Of a stretch of DNA of 64,000 nucleotides, positions 36,563 through 45,464 are shown in pieces. The first letter of the stretch is position 1; each line of letters starts with the position of its first letter. Origin of the DNA: Cytobacillus oceanisediminis. GTDB lineage: Bacteria > Bacillota > Bacilli > Bacillales > Cytobacillaceae. The translations under genes and the position numbers were made by a program. The DNA lies in the NCBI RefSeq assembly GCF_022811925.1, contig NZ_CP065511.1:4643501-4707500 (forward strand), given 5' to 3'. The notes below the pieces were generated by a model, which was not told where the DNA came from, did not search any database, and saw nothing but the letters and a program-made list of their open reading frames with translations.

Positions 36563-37660
36563 TTATTCAACCTTTTCAAGGCGGGGGTTTGGACGATAAC
36601 GCCTTCCTGCCTTAGCTGCATGCTTACCGTCAATCATTACATTGTCTCCAGTGAATCCTGTGGTGATCTTCAGCAGGCTGCTTCCAATTCCATAGGTATC
36701 AACCGGAACACCCTGTTCTTCAAATTCGCGGATTCGGGATTCAGTAAAACCGCCGCTCACCACAATTTTCACATGTCGGAAACCTTCATCATCCAGCGCT
36801 TTTCTTAAAGCAAAAATCAGTTCTGCATTGACCCCGCGCGGGTCAAACGTTCCCAGCAAATGCTGATTTCTTAAGAAATATTGATCAATCATTGTTCTTG
36901 ATGTGTCAACCCGGACTCCTCTAAGCTCTTTGCCAAAGGCTCTTGCCACTTTCAGGGAATCGGTGATGGCATCATTGTTGTAGTCTACCAGAGCAACTAA
37001 ATCGTCTTCAGGAAACGTCTCCTGATAAGCCTTAGTAGATGCAACGATATCTCCCTCGAACATTTGGATCAATGCATGCGGCATTGTTCCCATGCCTTTT
37101 TTGCCCCACCATTCATTCATCGCATGCGTGGCCTGGGCTGTTGCACCCCCAATAAAGGCTGCATAGCCATCTCCTGCCTGGGTGATATAATGATCATCCC
37201 GGTCCCCCATGAAGATGACCTGCTTTTGAACACCAGAAACACCTGCCGCTTTTACCACATTATAGACATTCGTGGCAACTGAAGTTCTTCTGGCCAATAT
37301 GCCGTCAATTATTCCTTCGAGATATCCGAAATCCTGATATCTTCCTGTAATGGTTAATACTGTTTCAAAGGGTGAAATCTTATCACCGTCTTTTAATGAA
37401 TGGATTTCCAGATCATCCGGGCGGTCCGCAAATGTTTTTAATAGCGCAATGACTTCATCCGTACCGCATAGAACAGCATGATTCTTTTGGAAAAACTGCA
37501 TGGTTACGATTTTATCTTCATGATATTTCTTAACAATCTCTCTTGTCTTAAGGAAGTAAACCGCTGAAAACCAGCCATCTCTTACACGTTCATCGAATTT
37601 AAAAGTCTGGTTTGTCAGACGTTTAATTTCTCCTTTAACCTTCATTTCAATTTCCTTCAT
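36563..37660 (-). CDS. Nicotinate phosphoribosyltransferase (short form)
   Basis: Converts nicotinate and PRPP to nicotinate mononucleotide in NAD salvage. The 365 residues show the type II phosphoribosyltransferase barrel: DGWFSAVYFLKTREI near the N-terminus, DGILARRTSVATNV (near 118), the loop VDYNNDAITDSLKVARAFG (near 227), RVDTSRT (near 250) and the C-terminal TYGIGSSL phosphate site. Shorter than the classical 480-residue PncB of Bacillus subtilis, it belongs to the compact form found in many Bacillus next to murC/sftA. The ATG follows AAGGAGC. It has its own promoter and a structured leader. A quinolinate-specific role is excluded by length and motifs, but substrate is inferred from the family. 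Confidence 0.85.
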   Translation of the reverse strand: MKEIEMKVKGEIKRLTNQTFKFDERVRDGWFSAVYFLKTREIVKKYHEDKIVTMQFFQKNHAVLCGTDEVIALLKTFADRPDDLEIHSLKDGDKISPFETVLTITGRYQDFGYLEGIIDGILARRTSVATNVYNVVKAAGVSGVQKQVIFMGDRDDHYITQAGDGYAAFIGGATAQATHAMNEWWGKKGMGTMPHALIQMFEGDIVASTKAYQETFPEDDLVALVDYNNDAITDSLKVARAFGKELRGVRVDTSRTMIDQYFLRNQHLLGTFDPRGVNAELIFALRKALDDEGFRHVKIVVSGGFTESRIREFEEQGVPVDTYGIGSSLLKITTGFTGDNVMIDGKHAAKAGRRYRPNPRLEKVE

Positions 37661-37684
37661 CCCTAAAGCTCCTTAGAAACATTA

Positions 37685-37768
37685 AAGAAAGCAGGTGCGC
37701 CTGCTGACTTGGGTTTGCAAGGAGCAGGCCTCTATGCCGGCAGCCCGCCAGCTTAAGAATGCTTTCTT
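37685..37768 (-). ncRNA. Candidate structured leader RNA (three-way junction)
   Basis: Between the predicted transcript start (about 37768) and the ribosome binding site of the nicotinate phosphoribosyltransferase gene, the minus strand can fold into three nested stems. P1 is AAGAAAGCA/TGCTTTCTT (9 bp). P2 is GCTGGC/GCCGGC with a GGGCT loop. P3 is GCCTGCT/AGCAGGC, extended by CTTG/CAAG across a small internal loop. This is the layout of a small riboswitch aptamer, but it matches no class I can name. P1 ends 9 nt before AAGGAGC. It could instead be an accidental fold or a processed end of sftA mRNA. Confidence 0.45.
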
Positions 37769-37773
37769 CGTTT

Positions 37774-37802
37774 ATCATAGTTGTTATTCATATTATTTTA
37801 AA
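37774..37802 (-). promoter_or_regulatory. Probable promoter before the structured leader
   Basis: Minus strand TTTAAA, 17 nt, TATGAT. The -10 has one mismatch and the spacing is ideal. The predicted start falls at the first base of stem P1. It lies just after the sftA stop codon. Confidence 0.45.
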
Positions 37803-37826
37803 CATGCAAGTAAAGAATACCATGGA

Positions 37827-40800
37827 TTAATTTAATGTACTAGTGTCTTGTATGGATTCAAGATCAGCTTCTGTAATGAGGACATCCCTTGGTCTGCTGC
37901 CTCTATTTTCAGAAATGAACCCTTGTTTTTCCATCATATCAATCAGCCTTGCTGCCCTATTATAGCCTATTTTGAATCTTCTTTGCAGGCTTGAAGTGGA
38001 AGCCGTCCCCTGATCAACAACAAACTCGCATGCTTCAAAAAACAATTCATCCTCTTCTTCTATGGCATGGGCTTTTTTCAGAAGTTCTTCCTGTTCAAAT
38101 AAGTAGTCGGGATCGCGTTCCCTGCGTACATGGGCTACCACATCATCAATTTCTTTATCTGAAACAAATGTCCCCTGCAGCCTCACTGGCTTTGAGGATC
38201 CATTTTCAAGGAAAAGCATATCTCCCCGGCCAAGCAGTTTTTCAGCTCCGCTTATATCAATAATTGTTCTTGAATCGATTTGAGATGACACGGAGAATGC
38301 AATTCTTGTAGGCACATTCGCCTTGATTAGGCCGGTAATAACATCCACGGAAGGACGCTGGGTTGCGATAATCAGATGAATTCCGCATGCACGGGCTTTT
38401 TGTGCAATCCGGCAAATGGCTTCTTCCACATCGGCCGGCGACATCATCATTAAGTCTGCCAGCTCATCAATCACAATGACCATAAATGGCAGCTTCTCTG
38501 AATATTGCTGATGCTCTTCTGCCAGCTCATTAAAACGGTTTATATCCCTCACACCGGCATGGGCAAACAATTCATATCTGCGTTCCATCTCCTCGACAGC
38601 CCACTTCAAGGCAGCCGTTGCTGCTTTTACATCGGTAATAACCGGGCTGACCAAATGTGGAATTCGATTATATGGTGCAAGTTCGACCATTTTTGGGTCG
38701 ATCAGAAGAAGCTTCAATTCATCGGGACTCGCCTTGTACAGCAGGCTTACCAGGATCGTGTTAATACAGACGCTCTTCCCTGATCCCGTTGCACCGGCAA
38801 TCAAACCGTGCGGCATTTTCCGTAAATCCGTCACAATCGGCTTCCCTGAGATATCAAGCCCCAGCACAGCCGTTAATGGGGATTGGCCAGTCTGGAACTC
38901 CGGGGTGCTGATGATCTCACTGATAAATACCGGACGGCTGCTCTGGTTCGGAACCTCAATGCCGATTGTATGCTTTCCTGGTATTGGCGCTTCGATCCGA
39001 ATATCCCTTGCTGCCAGACTCAGCTTTATATCATCTGAGAGGTTCGTGATTTTATTCACCTTGACACCTGGTTCAGGCTGTACTTCAAACCTTGTTACAG
39101 AAGGTCCTTGCGTAACATTAACCACCCTCGCCCTGACATTGAAATTTTGCAGTGTGGAGTTTAACATCTGTTCCTGTTTGTAAAGCCAATCGGAAGCTTC
39201 CTCCATGATTACTGGCGGTGTCAGCAATGTCTGGGAAGGGAATTGGTAATAAAAAATTTCTTCATCCGCCAGATAATTCTGTTTATCCTCAATTCGGACC
39301 GATTCCAGTGCAGGCGGTGACTGTTCTTCCATAGGCAAATGGTTCTCCGCTGGATGATCCTCGATCTTTTCTGCTGCAGCAGCAGACTGCTGGATGTTCT
39401 CAGACGGAAACATCGCGATATTATTTTTTTTTTCGTCTGACAGTCTTGCCGTTTTATCCTGCTGATTCATTTTTTTTCTGTCATTGTTCAGCATGATGAC
39501 ATTAAATGGAATTGACCCTCTGGATGAAGGCTTCTTCTCTTCTTGAACATTTTCAGCCTGCTGCGGGTTTGACGCAGCAGACTTTGTTTTCGTTTCTAAG
39601 TATTCATTTGCATCTGCAGTCTGATTTTGCCCTGCAACCTCAGCCCTGTTTATTTCAGAAATTAGTTCAGCCTGAGAAGAGAACAAGCCTGTAAATTCCC
39701 CGCTATCTTCGGGATCAGAACTTAATTCAGCTTTATCAAACGTCTCCGGTCCTTCCGCTTGTGAGTTTCCCTTTTCTAAGTTTATATGGATAAACTCTTC
39801 CGAATCACTTTTAGCATCAATCCCTAAATCGTGATGGAAATCATTTTTTTCTGCACCCTCTTCAGCTTCAATCTCAAGGATCGCATGAGTGCTCAATTCG
39901 CTCTGTCCTGAGAGTTCAGCTGTATATTCTTCTTTTTCTTCTTCATGCAGAGCCTCTTCAATCAAGTTTGCGAGTGATCTGCTGATTTCGGATTCTTTTT
40001 TATGACCGATGCGACCCTCACTGTTTGGAAATTCATCGTCGGGCTTGGAAGATCCAAGCTGCCTGGCAGGTTCCTTTTGATCTTGCCATGTTGGATTTGC
40101 TTCCTCTTCATGACGCTCTGTTTCTTGGTTATCTTCCGGAACTTCAAACATTAATTCAGACGCTTCTCCTATTTTGTATTTTTTTGCTGCAGCTTCCTCT
40201 GTTTCCAATGCAGAAGCCTGTGCCTGGAAAGCTTCCAGTTTATCGGAAATGGCAGTTTCTCTTTCTTCATCCGAAACAGCTTCGGTTATCTTCGGCCGAT
40301 TAGGATGAGTCTGCTGAATTTTGCGCATAACCTCATCGTATGTAAGTTCCCTGTGGTTATTTTCCTGTTCCCCGTTATCTGATTTATCTTTCGAGGCATT
40401 TGGCCTTGGTCTCTTAAATCCATATATCGGCGATGGAATTTCTGTTGGCTGGAAAGGCCTTTTCTTGCTGGCAGCCTCTCTTTCATTACGGGTCAGTACT
40501 TTTTCTTCACTGGCAGGTGGTGGCACAGTCTTTCTTTGCCGCTCCCTTTCTGCAGAACGAGGAGCCCTTTTTTCATGGATTGGAGTATCCGCCGGCTTTC
40601 TCTGCCATTCCGTTTCTCCTGCCCTTGACTGCCGTTTTTCAGTTTTTTTAACTGTCTGCCCACGATTAGGATCCTGTCTATGCTGTCTATGCTGTCTCTT
40701 AGTCTCCCGTTCTGCTTCATGGTCAGGTATGACCGGAAAGCGGAATTGGCCTTTGGGGTATTGGTAAACTACTTTAGCATCTATGTCTCTTGAACCTTCT

Positions 40801-40919
40801 TTCGTATTTTTAGAAGGCGGCTGTTTCTCATAGTTAGGCTCATCTGCATGCTCTTCAAATTCCTCATATTCTTCTTCATCATTTTTAAACATATGGAACA
40901 GCTTTTTAATCCAGCTCAT
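37827..40919 (-). CDS. sftA: Septum-associated DNA translocase SftA
   Basis: FtsK/SpoIIIE-family DNA pump of 1030 residues that clears chromosome DNA from closing division septa. Unlike SpoIIIE it has no transmembrane helices, as expected for SftA. Residues about 1-520 are a highly charged, low-complexity linker rich in E, K, Q and R. The alpha-beta motor follows, with Walker A GATGSGKS (709-716), Walker B LLLIDPK and [10 protein letters not shown], and [16 protein letters not shown]-terminal winged-helix gamma domain (about 950-1015, [23 protein letters not shown]) reads polar DNA sequences. No terminator follows, so read-through into the NAD-salvage gene is possible. The linker is longer than in Bacillus subtilis (952 residues total). 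Confidence 0.95.
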   Translation of the reverse strand: MSWIKKLFHMFKNDEEEYEEFEEHADEPNYEKQPPSKNTKEGSRDIDAKVVYQYPKGQFRFPVIPDHEAERETKRQHRQHRQDPNRGQTVKKTEKRQSRAGETEWQRKPADTPIHEKRAPRSAERERQRKTVPPPASEEKVLTRNEREAASKKRPFQPTEIPSPIYGFKRPRPNASKDKSDNGEQENNHRELTYDEVMRKIQQTHPNRPKITEAVSDEERETAISDKLEAFQAQASALETEEAAAKKYKIGEASELMFEVPEDNQETERHEEEANPTWQDQKEPARQLGSSKPDDEFPNSEGRIGHKKESEISRSLANLIEEALHEEEKEEYTAELSGQSELSTHAILEIEAEEGAEKNDFHHDLGIDAKSDSEEFIHINLEKGNSQAEGPETFDKAELSSDPEDSGEFTGLFSSQAELISEINRAEVAGQNQTADANEYLETKTKSAASNPQQAENVQEEKKPSSRGSIPFNVIMLNNDRKKMNQQDKTARLSDEKKNNIAMFPSENIQQSAAAAEKIEDHPAENHLPMEEQSPPALESVRIEDKQNYLADEEIFYYQFPSQTLLTPPVIMEEASDWLYKQEQMLNSTLQNFNVRARVVNVTQGPSVTRFEVQPEPGVKVNKITNLSDDIKLSLAARDIRIEAPIPGKHTIGIEVPNQSSRPVFISEIISTPEFQTGQSPLTAVLGLDISGKPIVTDLRKMPHGLIAGATGSGKSVCINTILVSLLYKASPDELKLLLIDPKMVELAPYNRIPHLVSPVITDVKAATAALKWAVEEMERRYELFAHAGVRDINRFNELAEEHQQYSEKLPFMVIVIDELADLMMMSPADVEEAICRIAQKARACGIHLIIATQRPSVDVITGLIKANVPTRIAFSVSSQIDSRTIIDISGAEKLLGRGDMLFLENGSSKPVRLQGTFVSDKEIDDVVAHVRRERDPDYLFEQEELLKKAHAIEEEDELFFEACEFVVDQGTASTSSLQRRFKIGYNRAARLIDMMEKQGFISENRGSRPRDVLITEADLESIQDTSTLN

Positions 40920-41222
40920 TTATATCAACTCTTTCTATTAAAAACTTTGTTAGACTATCAATATTATTTTAGCAGTTATTCACAGATTTTGAATAAGAAA
41001 TCCGAGAATGAGTCCTTATAAAGACAGAATGGGTAAATTTACAAACAAACTAAAGGTTACAGACATACTTTCGACTCAGGCGGGTGATTAAAGGTTCATA
41101 TGTACAGACATCTGACTTTTTACCCGGAACTGTTTATTTCATTTGAAATAACTGATCTTTATATAATTCGGTAATGATTCTTCTCTCCTGGGGGTTTATT
41201 GCCTTGTTTTCAGCGCGTAAAC
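40920..41222. other. sftA upstream region
   Basis: About 300 nt of AT-rich DNA between ytpQ and sftA, without a plausible gene. It must contain the sftA promoter. A perfect palindrome TTATTTCA-TT-TGAAATAA lies at 41134-41151. It is symmetrical enough to be an operator but matches no consensus I can name. Confidence 0.4.
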
Positions 41223-41251
41223 AAAAAAGGACCACATTGCTGTGACCCTAA
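41223..41251 (-). terminator. Terminator after ytpQ
   Basis: AGGGTCACA-GCAA-TGTGGTCCT (with two G-U pairs) then TTTTTTG on the minus strand. Confidence 0.85.
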
Positions 41252-41256
41252 AAAAA

Positions 41257-42057
41257 TTACTTCTTTTTATTCTTACCCAAAATAAATATTGGTTCAAACT
41301 CTCCATTCTCATATAGGAATGACAGGGAAGTGATGGGCACTCTGCCGCTCGCAAAGAAACTCATAGTCATCTGGGCGAGAACGTCATAGCCTGTTTCATT
41401 TTTTATATCAGCAATGATCAATACATCTTGATGCGGAACTGCAACGGCCATGGATCCTTCTACTTTCCGGCCCATTTCTTTGATAAAGGAATCATTCAGT
41501 ATTCTGCTTGCATCATATCCATCATTCTTATTTAAGAAATAGAAAGTATTGCCAGCAACAGCATCCGATTTCATATCTGTCGACAAGGATCTTACGTTGA
41601 AGAGAGCCGTTTCTCGTATTCTTTCCGGATCCCAGCCCTCTCTTTCCATTAGCTTTGCATCAATAAGGCGATACGTTTTTCCGAGATCGAGCGCATAATA
41701 GATTCGGGTTTCAGCCGTGTGTTCATCTGTTAAAAAAGGAACTCCTTCCTGTGATTCAGCTGGAAAGGAGGTTGATCGGATGACTGGAAAAATGTTTTTT
41801 TCATGTCCGGACAAATGGACATCATCCACCATTGCTTCCAGCCCTTCCTCCACATAATAAACGACTTCGTCAATTGCCTTTTCCTTTTGCTCCTGCCATT
41901 TAGCAATAATGCCCGGAAGAGAGACGGTAATCCCTTTTCCCGTGTCTTTATTTTCAATTCTGAGCTGATCTTTTTCCCTGTCAAAAGAGAAAGTCCGATT
42001 CTCTTTTGCTAAGCGCTGCTCCAATTCATTTTTCATCTTTCTGCTATCCATTTTCAT
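41257..42057 (-). CDS. ytpQ: YtpQ, DUF1444 family protein
   Basis: A 266-residue conserved protein of unknown function, soluble and without signal peptide. Family segments include [18 protein letters not shown] and the C-terminal [24 protein letters not shown] precedes the ATG at 42057; a second in-frame ATG two codons on is also possible. In Bacillus subtilis ytpQ stands next to ytpP, as here, although in this genome a terminator and a dispersed repeat separate them. Nothing in the protein shows a catalytic site. Confidence 0.85.
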   Translation of the reverse strand: MKMDSRKMKNELEQRLAKENRTFSFDREKDQLRIENKDTGKGITVSLPGIIAKWQEQKEKAIDEVVYYVEEGLEAMVDDVHLSGHEKNIFPVIRSTSFPAESQEGVPFLTDEHTAETRIYYALDLGKTYRLIDAKLMEREGWDPERIRETALFNVRSLSTDMKSDAVAGNTFYFLNKNDGYDASRILNDSFIKEMGRKVEGSMAVAVPHQDVLIIADIKNETGYDVLAQMTMSFFASGRVPITSLSFLYENGEFEPIFILGKNKKK

Positions 42058-42110
42058 ATATAAGCCCCTCCTTATGGGGATTGATTTCCGACTATCATTT
42101 TACACTAATA

Positions 42111-42142
42111 AACCCTCCTGCTCAAAAGAGATGCAGGAGGGT
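42111..42142 (-). terminator. Terminator after ytpP
   Basis: ACCCTCCTGC and GCAGGAGGGT pair across an 11-nt loop, followed on the minus strand by TTATTAG. It comes after the dispersed repeat that follows ytpP. Confidence 0.8.
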
Positions 42143-42144
42143 CT

Positions 42145-42210
42145 AAAAGCGGAAGCGCCTTGCCCACCCCCGACACCTCGAGGGGGTAGGCTGCTTGCGC
42201 TAGACAGTTA
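42145..42210 (+). repeat. Dispersed palindromic repeat, copy 3 (short form)
   Basis: A 66-nt minimal form: AAAAGCGGAAGCGCCTTG, CCCACCCCCGAC, ACCTCGAGGGGGTAGG, CTGCTTGCGCTAGACAGTTATC. Compared with copies 4 and 5 it lacks exactly the inner palindromic module and so shows the outer module alone. The CCACCCCC and GGGGGTAGG arms can pair. Confidence 0.8.
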
Positions 42211-42246
42211 TCAAAGTAAAAATTTGAACACTAAATGTAAACAGGC

Positions 42247-42564
42247 TTAGTTTTCCAGAGTTTGAATAAAATTCTCTATTTCTTCCTGGGTTTTGCGGTC
42301 TTTGCTGACAAAGCGGCCGAGTTCCTGGCCGTCCCTGTATCCAATGAAGCTTGGGATGCCAAAGATATCAAGCTCTATGCAAAGATCAATGAATTGATCA
42401 CGATCTACATAAATAAAAGTGTATTCATTATATTTTGCTTCAATTTCAGGCAATACCGGTTCAATAACCCGGCAATCCGGACACCAGTCAGCTGAAAACA
42501 TGAAAATATGTTTCCCATTGCTGCGCATCTCGTTAAATTGCTCTGCTGATTCCAGTTTTTTCAT
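42247..42564 (-). CDS. ytpP: Thioredoxin-like protein YtpP
   Basis: A 105-residue thioredoxin-fold protein with the dithiol motif WCPDC (C28, C31) and the cis-proline region FGIPSFIGY. The CPDC site differs from the CGPC of housekeeping thioredoxin, so a different redox potential or partner is likely. Bacillus YtpP can interact with bacillithiolated proteins. The ATG overlaps the stop codon of the upstream EIIC-like gene (ATGA), so they are translationally coupled; the partner's function is unknown. Confidence 0.9.
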   Translation of the reverse strand: MKKLESAEQFNEMRSNGKHIFMFSADWCPDCRVIEPVLPEIEAKYNEYTFIYVDRDQFIDLCIELDIFGIPSFIGYRDGQELGRFVSKDRKTQEEIENFIQTLEN

Positions 42565-43583
42565 TTTCTTTCGCCCCCTGTGCTGATTTGCATGTCTCCA
42601 TATTGGATCCAGCCTTTTTTCCTCATATATTCAGATAATATCAGGCTGATAAGAGCCGGTCCAATAAAATGCAATATAATGACCTTCATCCAAACATCTG
42701 AACCAAAGCCCATCGTTGTAAATGTCATTATCTGGCCAACAAGCCCGCTTGTTCCCATGCCTGCTCCTGCAGCATTGTTTTCCATTAGCCAGACGGTCGT
42801 GCCGAAGGGTGCCAGGACCGCTCCTGCAAGAGTAGGAGGAATCAGGATACGCGGGTTTCTAATAATATTAGCTACCTGCAGCATGGAAGTTCCAATTCCA
42901 ATCGCTACTAATCCTCCCATCTTATTTTCCCTGAAGCTGCTCACTGCGAAGCCGACCATTTGAGCTGCACAGCCAATCGTGGCAGCTCCTGCTGCAACTC
43001 CGTGCAGATCAAGCATAAGCGCAATGGCGGCTGAAGAAATGGGAGCCGTCAAGGCAAGGCCCATTAATACCGCCACAATGATGCCCATGATGATTGGCCT
43101 TTGCTCAGTCCCCCACATAATCAGGCTTCCAAAGCTCTTCATTCCATAATCGATCCCCGGGCCAATTAATGTTGAAACGATATAACCAGCCGCAATTGTA
43201 ACAAGCGGAGTTACAATGATATCAACCTTTGTTTCCTTACTGACAAGTTTTCCAAGCTCTGTGGAAATAAGGGCTGCGGCGAAGCTCCCTGCTGGACCGC
43301 CAAGAGCCGCGCCGGCAGCACCGCTGGCAATGGCTGAAAAGATAACCAGCGGCGGTGCATTAAGTCCGTATGCAACTGCAACACCAATTGCAGGGCCCAT
43401 CAGCCCCATAGCCAAATTGCCCATATCCTGCAGGTATTTGAAATCAGTCTGTTCGCCAATTGTCTTAATAATCAGCCCAATAATCAGCGAAGCGAATAAT
43501 CCAAGCGCCATGCTGCTCAGTGCATCTATAAAATATACTTTAGGTGAAAGGGTTACCCCTTTTCTATTCAGAAAGGCTCTCAT
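42561..43583 (-). CDS. Stand-alone EIIC-like membrane protein (PTS_EIIC_2 family)
   Basis: A 340-residue, very hydrophobic protein with about 9-10 glycine- and alanine-rich helices. It resembles the membrane component of the phosphotransferase system in the PTS_EIIC_2 group. No EIIA or EIIB domain or gene is nearby, so classical phosphotransfer-coupled uptake cannot be assumed. The start at 43581-43583 (MRAFLNRKGVTLSPK) has GGGGG upstream; codons from 43628 are spurious. It overlaps ytpP by 4 nt. The substrate is unknown. Confidence 0.75.
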   Translation of the reverse strand: MRAFLNRKGVTLSPKVYFIDALSSMALGLFASLIIGLIIKTIGEQTDFKYLQDMGNLAMGLMGPAIGVAVAYGLNAPPLVIFSAIASGAAGAALGGPAGSFAAALISTELGKLVSKETKVDIIVTPLVTIAAGYIVSTLIGPGIDYGMKSFGSLIMWGTEQRPIIMGIIVAVLMGLALTAPISSAAIALMLDLHGVAAGAATIGCAAQMVGFAVSSFRENKMGGLVAIGIGTSMLQVANIIRNPRILIPPTLAGAVLAPFGTTVWLMENNAAGAGMGTSGLVGQIMTFTTMGFGSDVWMKVIILHFIGPALISLILSEYMRKKGWIQYGDMQISTGGERK

Positions 43584-43728
43584 TATTTTCCCCCTATGTA
43601 AAAGTTCTGCAACTATAAGATAACACATGTAAAGACACTTGTAATATAAAATCTTTTGTATTCTTATTGTTCTTTATAATAGGGGTTTTCTATCATATTT
43701 ATTAAAATTCTTTTAAAAAAGTAAAATA

Positions 43729-43751
43729 AAAACGAAGGACATCGCCCTTCG
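43729..43751 (-). terminator. Terminator after the lipoprotein gene
   Basis: CGAAGGG(C) and CCTTCG pair on the minus strand, followed by TTTTTATTTTAC, directly after the stop codon. Confidence 0.85.
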
Positions 43752-43753
43752 CT

Positions 43754-44266
43754 TTAATTCTTCACCTGGACAGAATTAGCTATCTCCATCATCGCAGCGG
43801 CCTCAGAGGATAAATTCCTGGTCGCAGCCTGCGTAGATAATTTTACTCCGCCAATCCCGACTACCAATTCATGTTCATCTTTTTTTCCGCTGTTGATTAA
43901 CAGGAAGCCGTTATGTCCATCTTTTGTAAACGTCTCTTTAACTTCATATACATCTTTCTGCTTTAGAGTAGCATCATATACAACCTTGCTGTCCGGACCT
44001 TCATGCTGGTTGTAAAAAAGGATATACCGTTTGGAGCCATTTTTTAAGATGATGTTATTTGGACTTTCCTCTTCTACTTCGTAGCCAAAAGGCAAATAAT
44101 ATTCTATATCTTCAAACTCATGGTTTGCCTTTTCAGGTGATTGGCTAAATGCTTCCTCTGCAGCATTCTTTGCGGCAGTTTGCTCTTCTTCCAACGATGC
44201 TGAACAGGCACTGAGCAGTATAAATGAAATAAATAAGAGCAAGGCTGCGGTGAATTTTTTATGCAT
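43754..44266 (-). CDS. Putative lipoprotein of unknown function
   Basis: A 170-residue exported protein. A basic start and hydrophobic core (HKKFTAALLLFISFILL) lead into the lipobox LLSAC, so the mature protein would be lipid-anchored at the cysteine near residue 22. The mature part begins with a charged, helical, glutamate-rich stretch and then a beta-rich domain. I do not recognise the family. The ATG at 44264-44266 follows AAGGAGGGG. It is monocistronic and divergent from ytoQ. Confidence 0.75.
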   Translation of the reverse strand: MHKKFTAALLLFISFILLSACSASLEEEQTAAKNAAEEAFSQSPEKANHEFEDIEYYLPFGYEVEEESPNNIILKNGSKRYILFYNQHEGPDSKVVYDATLKQKDVYEVKETFTKDGHNGFLLINSGKKDEHELVVGIGGVKLSTQAATRNLSSEAAAMMEIANSVQVKN

Positions 44267-44429
44267 TCTAATGTCCCCTCCTTGCATGGAATCTCATATC
44301 CTTCCCTATCATACATTTCTTCTTAATAGTCTGACAACCCTTCATACCAGGATTGAGAGCCTTTTCACTGCGTTACTTCTTAGAAGAAATGTTAAAATAT
44401 AAGAATATTGCATAAAGGAGGAAAAAAGA

Positions 44430-44876
44430 ATGGAAATAACCGTCTACTTAGCAGGTGAAATACATTCCAATTGGCGCAATGAATTAAAGGAGAAAGCTAA
44501 ATCACTTCAGCTGCCTGTTCATTTTACAGGTCCTATGGAAAACCATGACCGTTCTGACATGATCGGAGAGGAAATTCTCGGGAAACAGCCGGATACAATC
44601 TTCCGTGATGAAGCCGCTTCAAGCATCAATAACTTAAGAACACAGCTTCTTATCCAAAAATCAGATCTCGTGATTGCTTTGTTTGGTGAAAAGTATAAGC
44701 AATGGAACACTGCCATGGACGCAAGTGCTGCTGCTGCACTTGGAAAACCGCTGATCCTCATCCGGCCCAATGAGCTGCATCACCCTTTAAAGGAGCTTTC
44801 AAGTAAAGCAAATGTTACAGTTGAAACGGTCAACCAGGCCTTGAAAGTTTTGTCGTACATCTTCGAAACCGAATAG
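44430..44876 (+). CDS. ytoQ: YtoQ family protein
   Basis: A 148-residue soluble protein of the YtoQ family, distantly related to nucleoside 2-deoxyribosyltransferases. The Rossmann-like start VYLAGEIHSNWR and the later QKSDLVIALFGEKYKQWNTAMDAS and GKPLILIRP segments resemble their nucleotide-sugar site. No activity is established. AAAGGAGG lies before the ATG. It ends in a hairpin shared with the convergent DUF84 gene. Confidence 0.88.
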   Translation: MEITVYLAGEIHSNWRNELKEKAKSLQLPVHFTGPMENHDRSDMIGEEILGKQPDTIFRDEAASSINNLRTQLLIQKSDLVIALFGEKYKQWNTAMDASAAAALGKPLILIRPNELHHPLKELSSKANVTVETVNQALKVLSYIFETE

Positions 44877-44910
44877 AAAAAGGGGGTTAGCACTTAGCTA
44901 GCCCCTTTTT
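44877..44910. terminator. Bidirectional terminator over ytoQ and DUF84 gene ends
   Basis: AAAAAGGGGG and GCCCCTTTTT pair around a loop containing GTTAGC/GCTAGC. The stop codon of the minus-strand DUF84 gene (44898-44900) lies within the loop, so two convergent genes share one hairpin. Confidence 0.85.
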
Positions 44911-45410
44911 CTATATTCATATTGCCCAATAAGAAGCTTCATGACATGTGAGAACATGTCAGCACGATTTACCTGCCCATTTGTAAAAATTCCAACTGCC
45001 CCTTCATTTTTGCGGACGTTTTCTTTATTTGCGTAATCATCCATTACAGGACCCAATTCTTCGCCAGCAAGAAGCCTTGCTGAAATTTCCTCAAGAAGCG
45101 GAATCCTGGCTCCCCCTGCAATAATCGGAGGCTGTCCTTTTTCCGCCAGTGCTCCCCAGTTACAGAGAAAAAGCCCGTATTCTGTTTTTTGCACACCGCC
45201 TTCAAGGCCGATGCCAATTTGACCGCCGGATGCTTCAAGGGCTCCATAGGCTCTATTGATGGCCCCTTTTATGGTTTCTTCATCCGAGAATGGCTGGTCG
45301 TTTACTCCTGAGGGCACATCTTCGGATATAATAGCAGCTTCATAATGGCTAAAAGCAGTTTGTACTGCCAAAATCTTTGCGGGATTCTTTGAACCAATGA
45401 TGACTTTCAT
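44898..45410 (-). CDS. DUF84-family inosine/xanthosine triphosphatase
   Basis: House-cleaning NTPase (170 residues) of the YjjX/DUF84 family, which hydrolyses non-canonical purine triphosphates such as ITP and XTP. Motifs: IIGSKNPAKILAV at the N-terminus (nucleotide-binding strand and loop), a GVNDQPFSDEET segment near 40, and GIGLEGGVQ near 70. The ATG at 45408-45410 follows AAAGGAG. It lies downstream of ytoP on the same strand, with a terminator in between. Confidence 0.85.
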   Translation of the reverse strand: MKVIIGSKNPAKILAVQTAFSHYEAAIISEDVPSGVNDQPFSDEETIKGAINRAYGALEASGGQIGIGLEGGVQKTEYGLFLCNWGALAEKGQPPIIAGGARIPLLEEISARLLAGEELGPVMDDYANKENVRKNEGAVGIFTNGQVNRADMFSHVMKLLIGQYEYRKRG

Positions 45411-45432
45411 GAGAACTCCTTTCATATTACAG

Positions 45433-45458
45433 GAAAAAGAGACAGCATCTGCTGTCTC
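45433..45458 (-). terminator. Terminator after ytoP
   Basis: GAGACAGCA-GA-TGCTGTCTC followed by TTTTTCC on the minus strand. Confidence 0.9.
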
Positions 45459-45464
45459 ATCTGC

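Noticed and set aside
40321..40767. 148-codon open frame antisense to the sftA linker
   Set aside because: It lies opposite the low-complexity charged region of sftA, is cysteine- and leucine-rich nonsense with no ribosome binding site, and resembles no protein family.
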